Of a stretch of 64,000 bases of DNA, positions 38,331 to 48,595 are shown piece by piece. A program made the translations under genes and the position numbers. Source of the stretch: Huiozyma naganishii CBS 8797 (Eukaryota > Ascomycota > Saccharomycetes > Saccharomycetales > Saccharomycetaceae); NCBI RefSeq assembly GCF_000348985.1, contig NC_035923.1, positions 1,178,001-1,242,000 on the forward strand. The letters run 5' to 3'. The stretch's first letter is position 1, and every line of letters starts with the position of its first letter. The notes under the pieces were generated by a model. The model did no database searches and was not told the origin of the DNA. It saw only the letters and a list, made by a program, of their open reading frames with translations.

Positions 38331-40295
38331 TTACTCTTCTTCACTTTCACTATCCTCATCATCGCCCGAGGATGAAGAAGAAGAGGTGGATCCCTTTTGC
38401 TGATACCCCATGTTCAATGGGGAACCGTTTTGACTCAGTGGAGATGCGTGGTCCAAGTATGCCAGTTTACTTCTAATTTTTTCGATCTGTTTCGATTGTT
38501 CCTCTTGGGATAGGGCCTTAGATCTTCTCTTCTTTGCCGAGATGCCCATTGTGCTCTGAGGCGATAGGGATGGGTGGTCGTGACCGTTGAGAGAGTTGCC
38601 GTTGGCTTCCTCGCTCTTGTCGTACTTCCTGAAAAAAGTGTTGTACAGAGTGAGAATTGTATCGTTGCTCAGCGTGTCCAAGTCAAGCTCTACCTCTTCC
38701 TCGCCCGTGCTGTCGGGCATGATAATCTTTACTGCCTTCTCCATACTCTCTGCAGACAGGTCGTTTATGTGATCTGTAATGAGCCGTTTCATGTCGTACG
38801 TGACCACTGTTTTGAGCTTCTTTTTGTTCCTTTGCTTCAGATTCGACTTCGAGCGCTTCCTCTTCTTTTGTTGCGAGCGTTGCTTCCCGCCGCGCGCCAG
38901 TCGCCTTTCCCGTCTGATCCTATCCAGTTCTTGCCTCTTTAATTGTTGCAGTTCCACTTTCATCCTCGTGAGTTGTTCCTCTAGGTACTGAATAGCTGGG
39001 TTTGTAATGGACGTCTCGTCGATGTCTTCGTCCTCGTCCTCGCCGTTATCGTACGCGTCCGAGTAGTCATCACCGTCGTCACTCTCCTCCTCGTCATCCT
39101 CATAGTCCGAGTACATGGGGCGGTCGGCCCATTTCGAGTTGAACACTTCTTCCAGTCTGTGGCCCATCATGTTCACGATGGTGCCATCAGGGTTGAACGA
39201 GTAACAGTTCTTGAACACGAGCCTGATATCAGCTTCAAACTCCTCCATTGTTTGGTACTCCCAGTTGCTCAACTTCTTACTGATCGTTCCCAAGTCCATG
39301 GGTTCCTTGACGTAGTCAAAATATGTGGGCAAATTCATCGACACTGGATCAACGGGCTCCAAGAATGGGTAGTTGAACGAAGCGTACTTCTTGTTGGTCA
39401 ACTCCTTCACGACGGAGACACAGTACTTCATTGCCTGCTGCAGCTTCTTGGACTTGGGCCTCTTGTTTTCGTATGGGTATATGTCCTTTGATTTAGGAGG
39501 GTGGATCTCTCTCTTGGGTCTCCCGCTGTGCGTCTGCGCTCTCCTGATGACCACAGGCGTATCCTCATCCTCCCCTCCCTTCTTCTTTTTCCGGGACTTG
39601 TTCTGCTGTATGATAACTGGTGCATCTTTCGCAGGCATGTTCAGCATATGTTTTTCGAACGACGCCTGTATATTTCTGGCCATCTGTGCTATCGCCGATG
39701 CGGGCCCGTTGAATTTAACACAGTTATCCACCATCAGGTTGAAATCCTCGGTAACGGATTCTGGCGTTTCGTATGCGTTCAGATTAAGTTTCCTCTCCAC
39801 TGTCGACAGATCCATCGGCCTTTTAATGTAGTTGAAGTACAGTGGTAGATTCAAAGCAACCGTATCCACTGGTTGTAAAAAAGGTTTAGCATCTTTCAGA
39901 CGCTTAACTGCCTTAATCGCCAGCAGCGCGTGTCTCTTTTGATGTTCCGGGATCGGATGTTCCGGGAGGTTATTTGTATCTGGCTCCTGTGGTGGTGCCG
40001 GCACGGGCACGGCAGTAGCAGGGTCCACATAGGGCAGACCATTAGGACCTTGCAAGGGGGATTCTGCAGGTTCCTCGGCCACAGCATCTTGTTTAGCTTC
40101 CTCCACCACCGCCACAACCTTCTCCTCCTCCTTCACCTCTGGAGCGGGGGTAAGCGCAGAGTGCGGAGCCTGTGCCGACGCCGCCCCGCCCTCAGACAGG
40201 ACCTGTGCACCCCCAACACCTTTCTCAGTGTCCGCCATAATCCGAGGATCGACCACGGTCTCAGCAGCGATGTTGTAGTCCATATGTTCGGCCAT
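38331..40295 (-). CDS. BDF1: Bdf1, double-bromodomain BET protein
   Basis: This BET-family protein binds acetylated H4, is associated with TFIID and SWR1, and acts in transcription initiation. It has 654 residues. Bromodomain 1 lies at about residues 120-225 (with YFNYIKRPMDLSTVERKL and NCVKFNG). Bromodomain 2 is at about 285-392 (YFDYVKEPMDLGTISKKL and NCYSFN). A very acidic stretch and coiled coil follow, then the NET/ET domain at about 495-562. A Ser/acidic tail closes the protein. BDF1 and BDF2 are duplication paralogues in S. cerevisiae. Synteny between SKI2 and DUS3 supports BDF1 (YLR399C). Confidence 0.93.
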   Translation of the reverse strand: MAEHMDYNIAAETVVDPRIMADTEKGVGGAQVLSEGGAASAQAPHSALTPAPEVKEEEKVVAVVEEAKQDAVAEEPAESPLQGPNGLPYVDPATAVPVPAPPQEPDTNNLPEHPIPEHQKRHALLAIKAVKRLKDAKPFLQPVDTVALNLPLYFNYIKRPMDLSTVERKLNLNAYETPESVTEDFNLMVDNCVKFNGPASAIAQMARNIQASFEKHMLNMPAKDAPVIIQQNKSRKKKKGGEDEDTPVVIRRAQTHSGRPKREIHPPKSKDIYPYENKRPKSKKLQQAMKYCVSVVKELTNKKYASFNYPFLEPVDPVSMNLPTYFDYVKEPMDLGTISKKLSNWEYQTMEEFEADIRLVFKNCYSFNPDGTIVNMMGHRLEEVFNSKWADRPMYSDYEDDEEESDDGDDYSDAYDNGEDEDEDIDETSITNPAIQYLEEQLTRMKVELQQLKRQELDRIRRERRLARGGKQRSQQKKRKRSKSNLKQRNKKKLKTVVTYDMKRLITDHINDLSAESMEKAVKIIMPDSTGEEEVELDLDTLSNDTILTLYNTFFRKYDKSEEANGNSLNGHDHPSLSPQSTMGISAKKRRSKALSQEEQSKQIEKIRSKLAYLDHASPLSQNGSPLNMGYQQKGSTSSSSSSGDDEDSESEEE

Positions 40296-40796
40296 CGCGC
40301 GCGTGTATGTGAGTGTGTGTGTCTGTATACTGTAATGTGACCTCTCCTAAAGCGCGCAGGGTAACACCAAAACAGACGCCAATCCGTACAACGCGACAGA
40401 GTCCAAAACGGAAACAAGCAAAAAGGAAAAAAAAGACAATAAAAAAGAAAACAACCCAGAAACCCTCGAAAAAAACGGCAGACGAAAATTGGAAAAAACG
40501 GACGCGAAAAAAAGGGAAGATCCGCGCCGCTTAAATACTTTGCGGGCTTTCCCTTTTTTGCCCGCACGTCGTCGACGCGTTCGTGTGCAGTGACATGCTG
40601 CCCGTTGCTGGGTAAACAAAACAAAACAAAGCAAAAAAGACAGCGAAGCAACACACAGAGCAAGCGATGCGCAACTACTTGAGGGGGGGGGAGGAGGCGA
40701 AGTTGTTTGAACTTCTATGCTCTTGTTGTAGTAGGGGTTAAAAGAGGGAGTGTGTGTTGCTGAGTTGTTTACTTCTTGCTTTGCTCTCTCCCCTGT
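40296..40796. promoter_or_regulatory. BDF1 upstream region
   Basis: No gene is seen in these 501 bases. An A-rich stretch at about 40410-40515, with many runs of four to six A, could be nucleosome-free promoter DNA for BDF1. TGTG repeats and a CGCGCG step adjoin the ATG. A run of nine G lies at about 40683-40691 near the DUS3 end. Confidence 0.45.
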
Positions 40797-42737
40797 TCAA
40801 TTGTAGGAATTGGATTTATGCTTTGGGGTGTAGTGGAATGTGTCTTCTGGTTTCCCCCAGAACATCTCACTCAGCTTGACCCAGTCGCTTGCATCGTTGC
40901 TACCGAGTAGCGTCTCCATCGGGTCTCTACCTTGCCAGTTTGGCGGTCTCTCGTTAAGTTTCACAGGGTATCGTTCACAGATGCCCATCGGGATGTACCG
41001 GTGGAAAAATGACATAAAATCGCAGAAAAACCGGCGGCACTGGGAGATCCCGTACTCGTCAGTGCCCCAGTGTTCCATCGCAAACTGCGCGTAATCCCTC
41101 ATGTACTCGACTCTCTCCGAGGAACTCTTGTCCAAATACTGCTCTGCATCGATCTCTTCGAAGATCCACGGCTTGATCAACGCTCCACGTGCAACCATGA
41201 TAGAGTCCATTTCTGGGATCTCTTGTAAATACCGGTGCCAGTCCTCCCAATTGTTCACGTCACCGTTCCCGATGAACTGTACTCTCGTGCGGTCTCTGCC
41301 CCCCGAGGTGCCGTACTCCGCCTCGTACTCGCGCAGCGCCCTCGCTGTCTTGCCGATGTAATCCCAGTCGGCCACCTTCGTGTACCGCTGCTGTCTCGAC
41401 CGACCGTGCAATGTCACTGCAGACACGTCAGTTTCAAAGACAAGCCGTTTCATAAGCGTGTCTGCTATCGGATGAGAGTCTCTTGTCCCAGTTCTGATCT
41501 TAACAGTCACGGGGATATCCCCCGACACGTAACTCATTGCGTTTAGACACCGGATCATCTTCGCAGGGTTGTCCAAAAGTGCAGACCCAGCACCTTGTCT
41601 GTACAACAGGTCGATCGGACACCCGGAGTTCAAGTTGATCTCGTTGATCCCGGAGCCCGTGTACTGGGCCAGTGCCTCCGCTGCCTTCGATGCCTGCCAC
41701 GGTTTGGACGCTGCCACTTGTACACCAAACCCGCCTTGTTCGCTCACATGTGCCTTGGGCAGTGCCCACTCGGAGTTCGTCCCCTGGATGAGTGGCACAG
41801 ACAGTGCCATCTCAGAGTAAGTAACGTCACATCCAAGTTTCTTCATTAGACGACGGTAGGGCAAGTTCCCTACGGTGGTCAGCGGGGACAGGATTTTCTT
41901 CCCCTTGTAATCCAGTTTCCGTTTCTCAATGGCAAAGTATCGAGTATCTTTGTACTTGAGGTATGTCTCCTTTTGTTTATCCCTGTGTTCCTGTTCTGCC
42001 TTATTTCTTTGTGCCACTTGAGGAGCTGTGTCTACCGAGAGGTTCGCACGCTCCCTCTCAGCCATCGAATCACGTTGCTCCTGTTGGATCGCATCGATGA
42101 TGAACAGCACCTCCTCACTCTTCGGGAAATCGAACCGTTTCTTCACAAGATCTGTCTTCTCAGCACCCGAGATATGGTTGATCTCTCGGTTGATAGCGTA
42201 GGGGGCCAAGCCACCCTCATTGGGCGGGTCCCCCACTCTCAACTGTAAAGTGTCACTGTCCATATGCGAGGACAAAAACTTACATTTGTAACCCATCGGA
42301 CACCGCCCGAGAGTCTTCCACACGGGGCACCCCTCCACAAACACCTCCGAGCGGATCTCAGGCGCCTTCCCCTGTAAATACAACGCCCGGTCGTGGTTGT
42401 ACCGACACGCGCCCCCCCAGGGGCAATCACTAGCATCCCCACTTTGAACTAATTTCGGACACAGCACGTTAGCCTCCCGCACCTGTCTGTTATCCCTATC
42501 TTTATTCTGCCCTCTGCGTTTCTTCTTCCGGGTGCCCTTGCTGTTGGACTCCCCAGCAAACCTGTCCGAAGAGGGCTCCTCCTCATCGTCATCATTCGAC
42601 TGCCTTGGCTGTCCACCCACCGCGACGATGTACTGCGGCTTCAATTGCGCGATACCTTTCGTCCACTGGTCCTGTTTCTTCGAGGGCACATCCGCGGACC
42701 CATCCACTGCATCGTGGTTTCTCTTCCCGTTGGTCAT
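40797..42737 (-). CDS. DUS3: Dus3, tRNA dihydrouridine synthase
   Basis: This flavoenzyme reduces U47 of tRNAs to dihydrouridine using NADPH. It has 646 residues (668 in S. cerevisiae). An N-terminal disordered region precedes two CCCH-type zinc fingers at about residues 92-170 ([10 protein letters not shown]...[11 protein letters not shown] and [18 protein letters not shown]). The TIM-barrel Dus domain follows, with the catalytic cysteine near residue 371 in [20 protein letters not shown]. The FMN-site block [21 protein letters not shown] is also seen. It lies between BDF1 and SFP1, as in S. cerevisiae YLR401C. Confidence 0.95.
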   Translation of the reverse strand: MTNGKRNHDAVDGSADVPSKKQDQWTKGIAQLKPQYIVAVGGQPRQSNDDDEEEPSSDRFAGESNSKGTRKKKRRGQNKDRDNRQVREANVLCPKLVQSGDASDCPWGGACRYNHDRALYLQGKAPEIRSEVFVEGCPVWKTLGRCPMGYKCKFLSSHMDSDTLQLRVGDPPNEGGLAPYAINREINHISGAEKTDLVKKRFDFPKSEEVLFIIDAIQQEQRDSMAERERANLSVDTAPQVAQRNKAEQEHRDKQKETYLKYKDTRYFAIEKRKLDYKGKKILSPLTTVGNLPYRRLMKKLGCDVTYSEMALSVPLIQGTNSEWALPKAHVSEQGGFGVQVAASKPWQASKAAEALAQYTGSGINEINLNSGCPIDLLYRQGAGSALLDNPAKMIRCLNAMSYVSGDIPVTVKIRTGTRDSHPIADTLMKRLVFETDVSAVTLHGRSRQQRYTKVADWDYIGKTARALREYEAEYGTSGGRDRTRVQFIGNGDVNNWEDWHRYLQEIPEMDSIMVARGALIKPWIFEEIDAEQYLDKSSSERVEYMRDYAQFAMEHWGTDEYGISQCRRFFCDFMSFFHRYIPMGICERYPVKLNERPPNWQGRDPMETLLGSNDASDWVKLSEMFWGKPEDTFHYTPKHKSNSYN

Positions 42738-43622
42738 CGTCAGCGGGCTGTGTGTATACGAATGCTCATCTCTGCGAGCTCATCGCGCACCAACCCAGTA
42801 AATACTCTCGAGAGGCCTGTCATCGAACGCAACATAAAATTTTTCACCCAGAGAGAGAAAGAGGACCCGTTCCAGCAGCCTCTTCCCCAATGCAGTATCC
42901 GCGGCCGCATCCGGTAAAAACAGCCCAAACGGGCAAAAACCGCCAGAAATCCAAAACCCACACACCCACAGCCGGTTCCGTCACGTGCGCAGGCGTTACC
43001 CTCTCCGCCTTCCCGTGTCCCAAAACGGAAAAACGCAGAAAACAACGCACAACCCACACACCGCACCCGCCACTCGCTCAGAGAGGGGGGAACGAACCAC
43101 ACCCGTGCACTCTTTTACATAAGCGGGAGACGCCTCGAGTGCAACGGCATCGCCTCTGGGCATCGCCTTCGAGTAAGCGAAGTGCAGGGGGGTCGGTGCT
43201 CTCAGCGACACCTAGAGAGATCTCATCGGAGTCGGGGGGGCGTGCGCTCCCAAAGCATCTTTAAAGGTTGCAAAACTACTCCCCCCCCCCCCGATTAGGT
43301 ACTACATACTTGTGTCTTCCCTGATTGAACGGGACCCCCATTATATATATACACTGTATACACTACTGTAGCTTATCCTCGTCCAAAGGGCAGCCTCTTC
43401 GAGTCTGGTCGACCCTCTAGCATCTTGCACTGCATTGGCCTGTGTGGGTGTTCTGCTCTGTTTTTTACTTTTTTCGATTTTGTCACCAAAAGACAAGGAA
43501 AGATACACTCGAAACTTAGAGGAAGTGGGAAAGCACTGGGATCGAAGTAACTGGGTTTACGGGAATTGCACACTCACACACACTCTCTCTCCATCACACA
43601 ACAGTTCAACCCCAACAGCGTG
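42738..43622. promoter_or_regulatory. Divergent promoter region of DUS3 and SFP1
   Basis: These 885 bases hold no supported gene. A CACGTG E-box lies at 42982-42987. Twelve consecutive C residues occur at 43281-43292. A TATA-rich element (ATTATATATATACAC) lies near 43340, about 270 bases upstream of SFP1. No ATG was noticed between about 43400 and the SFP1 start, so the leader appears free of upstream ORFs. The length suggests a complex SFP1 promoter or a long leader. Confidence 0.5.
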
Positions 43623-45971
43623 ATGGATTATACAAGCACTCTGTCTATGCCCAGCAGTTTCAACGGTACGCCCACGAGTTCCACTACCGCGACGTCCACA
43701 GCGACGGCGAACGGGAACAACTCGAGTCTGTCGGGCCCAGGGGCCGCGGCTGCGGCAGGTACCAACGGTGCGTCCGGTGGTGGTGGTGGTAATGCGCTCG
43801 GTGCTGGTGGCGGGCTGGCGTTGGGTAACAACGACCGCCACGCAGCAGCGATGGATGGGATGGATTTCTCATATGGGAGTGCTGGGAACTTCGATTTTAG
43901 AAGCCACTACACTGACCCATTCGGGTCAGCTGCTGCGGGGACCCCCGCATCCAGATCAAAACTGCCGCTGTCGCCCCCCGCCACTAATGCATCGCATAAT
44001 AGCCATACCACTACAAACAATCTGGGATTGAGTGTCAGTCCGACAACTCCACACGGCAACGTCAACCTCTCGAAACTCAGGAGGGACTCTATCGCCCACT
44101 CGCAGGGGATGGGTGGGGTCTCGTGGGGGTCCGTCACCATCGGATCCTGGCTGAGGGACGAGGTCATGATGAGACACAACACCGCTACTAATGTCCCCGG
44201 GGTGCCTGCGACTGCACACCAACACCAGGGACAGGCGGTACACCAACACGGCACTGCGGGTAACAACAAGTACTTGAACGCAGGTAGAAACTCGATCAGT
44301 TATAGAAGACTCTCTACCATCAACAACTTGAACAAGAACCTCGCCACGGGGGCTGCAAATGCAGCGAATGCAAGTGCTGCGCTCGCTGCAGGTCCGGGAC
44401 ACTCGCCACCGTTCAACAACAGCACGTACCTGCCCAGCTTGGAACAGCAGTACTGCAAGGACTACTCCTGCTGTGGTCTGTCCCTGCCAGGGCTACACGA
44501 CCTGCTGAGACACTACGAGGAGGCTCACATCACCACCCAGTCCTCCAGCAACGTCGCGCAACAGTTTGGTGGTGGGAAGAAATATTATTCCGAATCTATT
44601 ACGAAACCAGTCTCAGGTAAGCAACAGCACAACCACCGTAAACACATCATCCAACAGCAGCTGAAGAGCCCAGTGACTAACACGGACTCAGAGGACCACA
44701 TCAGCCGCAACAGCAACAACAGCAACAACGATAACAACAACAACAACAGTACTACAAGTTCACAGAGCTCGACGGTGCAAACGTCGCTACAGAGTTTGAG
44801 GAACACGTCAAACCAGTCCCCACTGTCCCCCCTCAAGACTACACCAGTAAACAAGAACGCGAAATTGGCCTCGAAGGACCCTGATGCCGATACAAACGCA
44901 AACGCAAACACAAACGTTTCCGGCCAGATGTATCTCAACGATAACAACGAACTCGTGGACGCCGTATCCACGAACGACGTGTTTCTAAACTCAAACAACT
45001 ACTCGTTCTCGAAAAGCACAATGAGCAACGACCCACACGCCGCCAAGCATAACCGGCACGCAGAACAACACAACGAGCAGTCGATACCGCAGCAATCAGC
45101 GGTACATTCAGCGTCAACCCTCGGCAGTGGGCGTCGGCGCACGTCTGCTGGTATGGGCGACATGGACCTCGACTTCATGGACGACGATATACTCGGCGGC
45201 ATGGGCCTCTCTCATAACATCAACCACGTCATGCCCTCTGCCGCGCTCCACGGGAACAACTCAAACATGGCCAGTGGCGGGAACACGCATCGCGACAACT
45301 CTTTGCTAATGAACCACGGAGCTGCCGAAGAAGACGATATAGAGGAAGACGACGACGACGACGATGAAGACGACGACGAGGATGACGAGGATGACGATGA
45401 GAGAGATCAACACGGTGACGAAGACATGCTTTCGAACGGTAACGAGGACAACGATCATAGCCCCTTGAGCACACACGACTTGAAAAACGCAGATATTGGG
45501 AACATCCTCAAAAACTCGTTCACGAACAACGGTAACTCTCAATCCGATGCAAACCACACTTTTGGAACAAAGGGAACGTCCAAGCTTGGGAACTTGAATA
45601 TAAACGGTGTCGGTAGCCCGAACGGCGCAGTAATGAGACCGCCCAGACAAGCGTACATCGACGATCCAGCTAGACGACTGTACGTGATGGACCACGAGGA
45701 ACACAAGCCGTTCAAATGCCCGGTCATTGGCTGCGATAAGACGTACAAGAACCAGAACGGGCTCAAGTACCACAGAGCACACGGCCACCAGAACCAGAAA
45801 CTGCACGAGAATTCTGACGGAACGTTCACCATAATAGACCCAGATTCCAACGAACCGTACCCGGAGGGGATGGGCTACGAAAAGGATAAGCCTTACCGTT
45901 GCGAAGTTTGCGGAAAGCGCTACAAGAATCTAAACGGGTTGAAGTACCATAGAGGCCACTCGACGCACTGA
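43623..45971 (+). CDS. SFP1: Sfp1, zinc-finger activator of ribosome genes
   Basis: This transcription factor responds to nutrients and TORC1 and drives ribosomal protein and ribosome-biogenesis genes and cell size. It has 782 residues from the ATG at 43623, longer than the 683 of S. cerevisiae. The N-terminal conserved block LSKLRRDSIAHSQGMGGVSW lies at about residues 148-168. A zinc-finger-like segment (YCKDYSCCGLSLPGL...HYEEAH) lies at about residues 275-305. Long Asn/Ser/His-rich disordered regions follow, with an acidic Asp/Glu run near residue 580. The paired C-terminal C2H2 fingers (CPVIGCDKTYKNQNGLKYH and CEVCGKRYKNLNGLKYH) are intact. The extra length comes from low-complexity sequence. 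Confidence 0.95.
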   Translation: MDYTSTLSMPSSFNGTPTSSTTATSTATANGNNSSLSGPGAAAAAGTNGASGGGGGNALGAGGGLALGNNDRHAAAMDGMDFSYGSAGNFDFRSHYTDPFGSAAAGTPASRSKLPLSPPATNASHNSHTTTNNLGLSVSPTTPHGNVNLSKLRRDSIAHSQGMGGVSWGSVTIGSWLRDEVMMRHNTATNVPGVPATAHQHQGQAVHQHGTAGNNKYLNAGRNSISYRRLSTINNLNKNLATGAANAANASAALAAGPGHSPPFNNSTYLPSLEQQYCKDYSCCGLSLPGLHDLLRHYEEAHITTQSSSNVAQQFGGGKKYYSESITKPVSGKQQHNHRKHIIQQQLKSPVTNTDSEDHISRNSNNSNNDNNNNNSTTSSQSSTVQTSLQSLRNTSNQSPLSPLKTTPVNKNAKLASKDPDADTNANANTNVSGQMYLNDNNELVDAVSTNDVFLNSNNYSFSKSTMSNDPHAAKHNRHAEQHNEQSIPQQSAVHSASTLGSGRRRTSAGMGDMDLDFMDDDILGGMGLSHNINHVMPSAALHGNNSNMASGGNTHRDNSLLMNHGAAEEDDIEEDDDDDDEDDDEDDEDDDERDQHGDEDMLSNGNEDNDHSPLSTHDLKNADIGNILKNSFTNNGNSQSDANHTFGTKGTSKLGNLNINGVGSPNGAVMRPPRQAYIDDPARRLYVMDHEEHKPFKCPVIGCDKTYKNQNGLKYHRAHGHQNQKLHENSDGTFTIIDPDSNEPYPEGMGYEKDKPYRCEVCGKRYKNLNGLKYHRGHSTH

Positions 45972-46304
45972 TTCTTTGCCGCCACCACTAACCAAGTCAG
46001 AAAGAGCAAGGAGGGGAGAGCATGCACACCAAATCATTAAGTTGTTGTGGTAGTGTCGTTGTTGTCTCTTTTTGCCCCCCAACAGTTGTAACAAAATTAT
46101 CATCATCACCATCGCCTACTGCTATCAGTCATTGCGTTATTGTAACTGGAACAATAGGAAAGTCTTCATATAGTTAGTCAACAGGTTTTGTTCAGTCCAC
46201 TATATTATATTTTTTGTATTTCTCAATATGATTATCCTGTAACGAGGGTTGTGTACGATCAAGTGCGGACAAACCCAAATCCCCATAGTCCTGCCGTACC
46301 GAAA

Positions 46305-47099
46305 ATGAGAGTGAATCTAAAGAGACCATTACAATGGGTACAATGGGCCAGTTACGGCCTCGTTCTTTTTACAGTCCATGTTTGCGTGGTACTTCCTTTA
46401 GCCACTTTGTTGTTTCATGACTTTTACAAAAGGTTGATCCCAAATGATTCAATGCTGCATATCCCACTCTCCAAACTCTACAAAACCAATCATGGCTCAC
46501 TCTGCTTGGAAATAGATAGAATGGGCGAGGGAGACCTGCCCGTTGTGGCTAATGATGGGTTGACAAACCAGCGCACATTTCTGCATGGGGGAACTACGTA
46601 CAATCTAGACTTCAAGATCAAGTTCTATTGCCTTACCACGAAGGAGCAAGTGTTGCACACCGTTTTTGTAGAATTGGAGAGTAACCATGTTAAGATGTTT
46701 ATGAGGGAAATACCCGTTGTTTGCGCTAGGGGAGACGCCTTTGTCGAAACTCTGCTATCTTCAAGCAGAGACACGGCACTGAGGGACAAGTACGCCACCC
46801 AATGGGTTAACGAATTAGACGTCGAGGACGCTGTGGTCATACCTCCGCAAACGCACAATTTCTTTCTCTCGCTCAAGAGTAGCTCTGAGCTGATCTTCGA
46901 CCCCGACTCAAGAATCCAATTGAGAGCTACGTTCAAACAAGGTTTGAGAAATTTCATGCTGAAAAGATGGATCATCACGTACCTGGTGGGGATCACATTG
47001 TTCCAACTGGGGATCCTACTGGTGTTTACAGTTGTATCCGTCGCTACATTCATCGCGGTTTTGAAGAATACCAACCATCGCTCCCCAAAGCGAGCTTAA
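46305..47099 (+). CDS. SEI1: Seipin (Sei1/Fld1), lipid droplet assembly protein
   Basis: Seipin sits at contacts between the ER and lipid droplets and controls droplet budding and size. It has 264 residues (285 in S. cerevisiae). The first membrane helix lies at about residues 13-36 (WASYGLVLFTVHVCVVLPLA). The luminal beta-sandwich domain follows, and a second helix lies at about residues 226-250 (YLVGITLFQLGILLVFTV). The conserved IQLRATFKQGLRNFMLKRW block precedes the second helix. The frame extends upstream to a TTG only, so the ATG at 46305 is the start. A very short upstream ORF (ATG at 46228, four codons) lies in the leader. Symbol FLD1 is also used. Confidence 0.92.
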   Translation: MRVNLKRPLQWVQWASYGLVLFTVHVCVVLPLATLLFHDFYKRLIPNDSMLHIPLSKLYKTNHGSLCLEIDRMGEGDLPVVANDGLTNQRTFLHGGTTYNLDFKIKFYCLTTKEQVLHTVFVELESNHVKMFMREIPVVCARGDAFVETLLSSSRDTALRDKYATQWVNELDVEDAVVIPPQTHNFFLSLKSSSELIFDPDSRIQLRATFKQGLRNFMLKRWIITYLVGITLFQLGILLVFTVVSVATFIAVLKNTNHRSPKRA

Positions 47100-47221
47100 A
47101 CATTCTTTTCAATATGAAAAGAGAGCAAAAAAAATTGCAATTGGTGTCAAGCACTAACCTCATCGCTTTATTCGAGACGTAGGATTCGAGACCATAGGGG
47201 GACCAAATCGCAATTTGTACT

Positions 47222-48259
47222 ATGCTTCCGTTGCCACCAAAGGTGCTAACGGAGAGGAATGATCCTTTGCACTTGATCAAGACCCGGCTTGACACTCATG
47301 GCAGACCAGCAACCATCCAAGGGCCTATGGTTAGGTATTCGAAGTTGGCTTTCAGAGAGACTTGCAGGGAGTATAACGTTGATATAACCTATACACCTAT
47401 GATGCTAGCGAGGGAGTTTGTGAGAAATGAGCACGCTCGACTTACTGACCTGAGCATCGGTTCCGCTGATGTCCCAGTGATTGCCCAGGTCGGCGTTAAC
47501 AGTGTCGTGGACTTGATGAGGTTTGTGGAGATGGTGAGCCCGTATGTCGATGGAATTGGAATCAATTGTGGGTGCCCTATCCGGGAGCAAGTTCGTGAGG
47601 GGATCGGTTGCGCACTTATCTACACTGAGAACTTATTGGTCGAAATGGTCAAGACGGTGAAGGACAAGTACGGTGATAAACTGCGATTGGAAACCAAAAT
47701 CAGAATACACGAGCACAAGGTCCCTGAGAGGACGTTGAAATTGTGCCGCCGGCTGTGTGACGCTGGCGTAGATTGGATTACCGTCCACGGGAGACTCCGT
47801 ACGACGCGATCATCCGAGCCTGTGGACCTAGACGCAATAAAGTACATTGTGGACGGTATCGCGGACAGAGATACCCCTGTAGTGGCCAACGGTGATTGCT
47901 TTACCGTTGAAGACATGGTACGCATCCAAAGGATCACTGGTGCTCATGGGGTCATGGCAGCCCGCGGACTTTTGGCGAACCCTGCCTTGTTCTCCGGTCA
48001 GGATAAATGCCCGTGGGGCTGTTTAGAGAGATTCCTATACCATTGCAGTGAGGTAGGCGACGGTCTGCCCATACAACTGATCTTGCACCACGTTCACTGC
48101 ATGCTGGAGAGTATGCAAGTCCGCAAGAAATTGCTGAAGCAGATAATGAATCTGGAAAGCTTTGCACACCTGTTAGACTGGCTAGAAAAACATTTCGTTT
48201 TGCTCAGAGAGGGAGACGAAGGATACGGAACGGGTACAGAGGTACCCCTTCGAGAGTGA
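47222..48259 (+). CDS. DUS4: Dus4, tRNA dihydrouridine synthase
   Basis: This flavoenzyme makes dihydrouridine at positions 20a and 20b of tRNA. It has 345 residues (367 in S. cerevisiae). The TIM-barrel starts at about residue 30 (IQGPMVRYSKLAFR). The catalytic cysteine is Cys118 in INCGCPIREQVREGIGCALI. The phosphate-binding block WITVHGRLRTTRSSEP and the GAHGVMAARGLLANPALF block are intact. It lies 122 bases after SEI1 on the same strand. The next S. cerevisiae gene, RPL31B, is absent here. Confidence 0.95.
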   Translation: MLPLPPKVLTERNDPLHLIKTRLDTHGRPATIQGPMVRYSKLAFRETCREYNVDITYTPMMLAREFVRNEHARLTDLSIGSADVPVIAQVGVNSVVDLMRFVEMVSPYVDGIGINCGCPIREQVREGIGCALIYTENLLVEMVKTVKDKYGDKLRLETKIRIHEHKVPERTLKLCRRLCDAGVDWITVHGRLRTTRSSEPVDLDAIKYIVDGIADRDTPVVANGDCFTVEDMVRIQRITGAHGVMAARGLLANPALFSGQDKCPWGCLERFLYHCSEVGDGLPIQLILHHVHCMLESMQVRKKLLKQIMNLESFAHLLDWLEKHFVLLREGDEGYGTGTEVPLRE

Positions 48260-48595
48260 ACCAACAGGGGGACGGTCCCCGCTTCTGCCTTGACGCTATT
48301 CACGGCCGGCACCCGCTACACATCCTGCAGCGCCATACCATCACTATCGACGAAACTTTTTCTTCTATGTCGCTCAGAAAGAAAACAAAAAGGCATCGCA
48401 CTCAGCAGCAACCTCCGAATGACACAAGGCCAGGGTCCCACCTAGTGGTTTTGAGCTTGCTTTGTTGGCCGTTCGGTATCTGCGAGGGTTGAATAGCGTG
48501 GTATAGAACCCAGGGAGGGAGATAGCATCTTTTTCTTTCGATAACATGACGGTTGTCGTTGCTACTAGCAGTTCGAAGAAAATTTTAAAAGTACG
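48260..48595. other. Gap between DUS4 and the YLR407W-like gene
   Basis: No gene is seen in these 336 bases. In S. cerevisiae RPL31B (YLR406C) lies here, but I see neither its coding sequence nor an intron remnant. A short inverted repeat, GGGGAC-G-GTCCCC, lies just past the DUS4 stop. Confidence 0.55.

Noticed and set aside
43281..43292. Run of twelve C as a possible telomere-like or quadruplex element
   Set aside because: A single homopolymer run without repeated spacing gives no support for a specific function.
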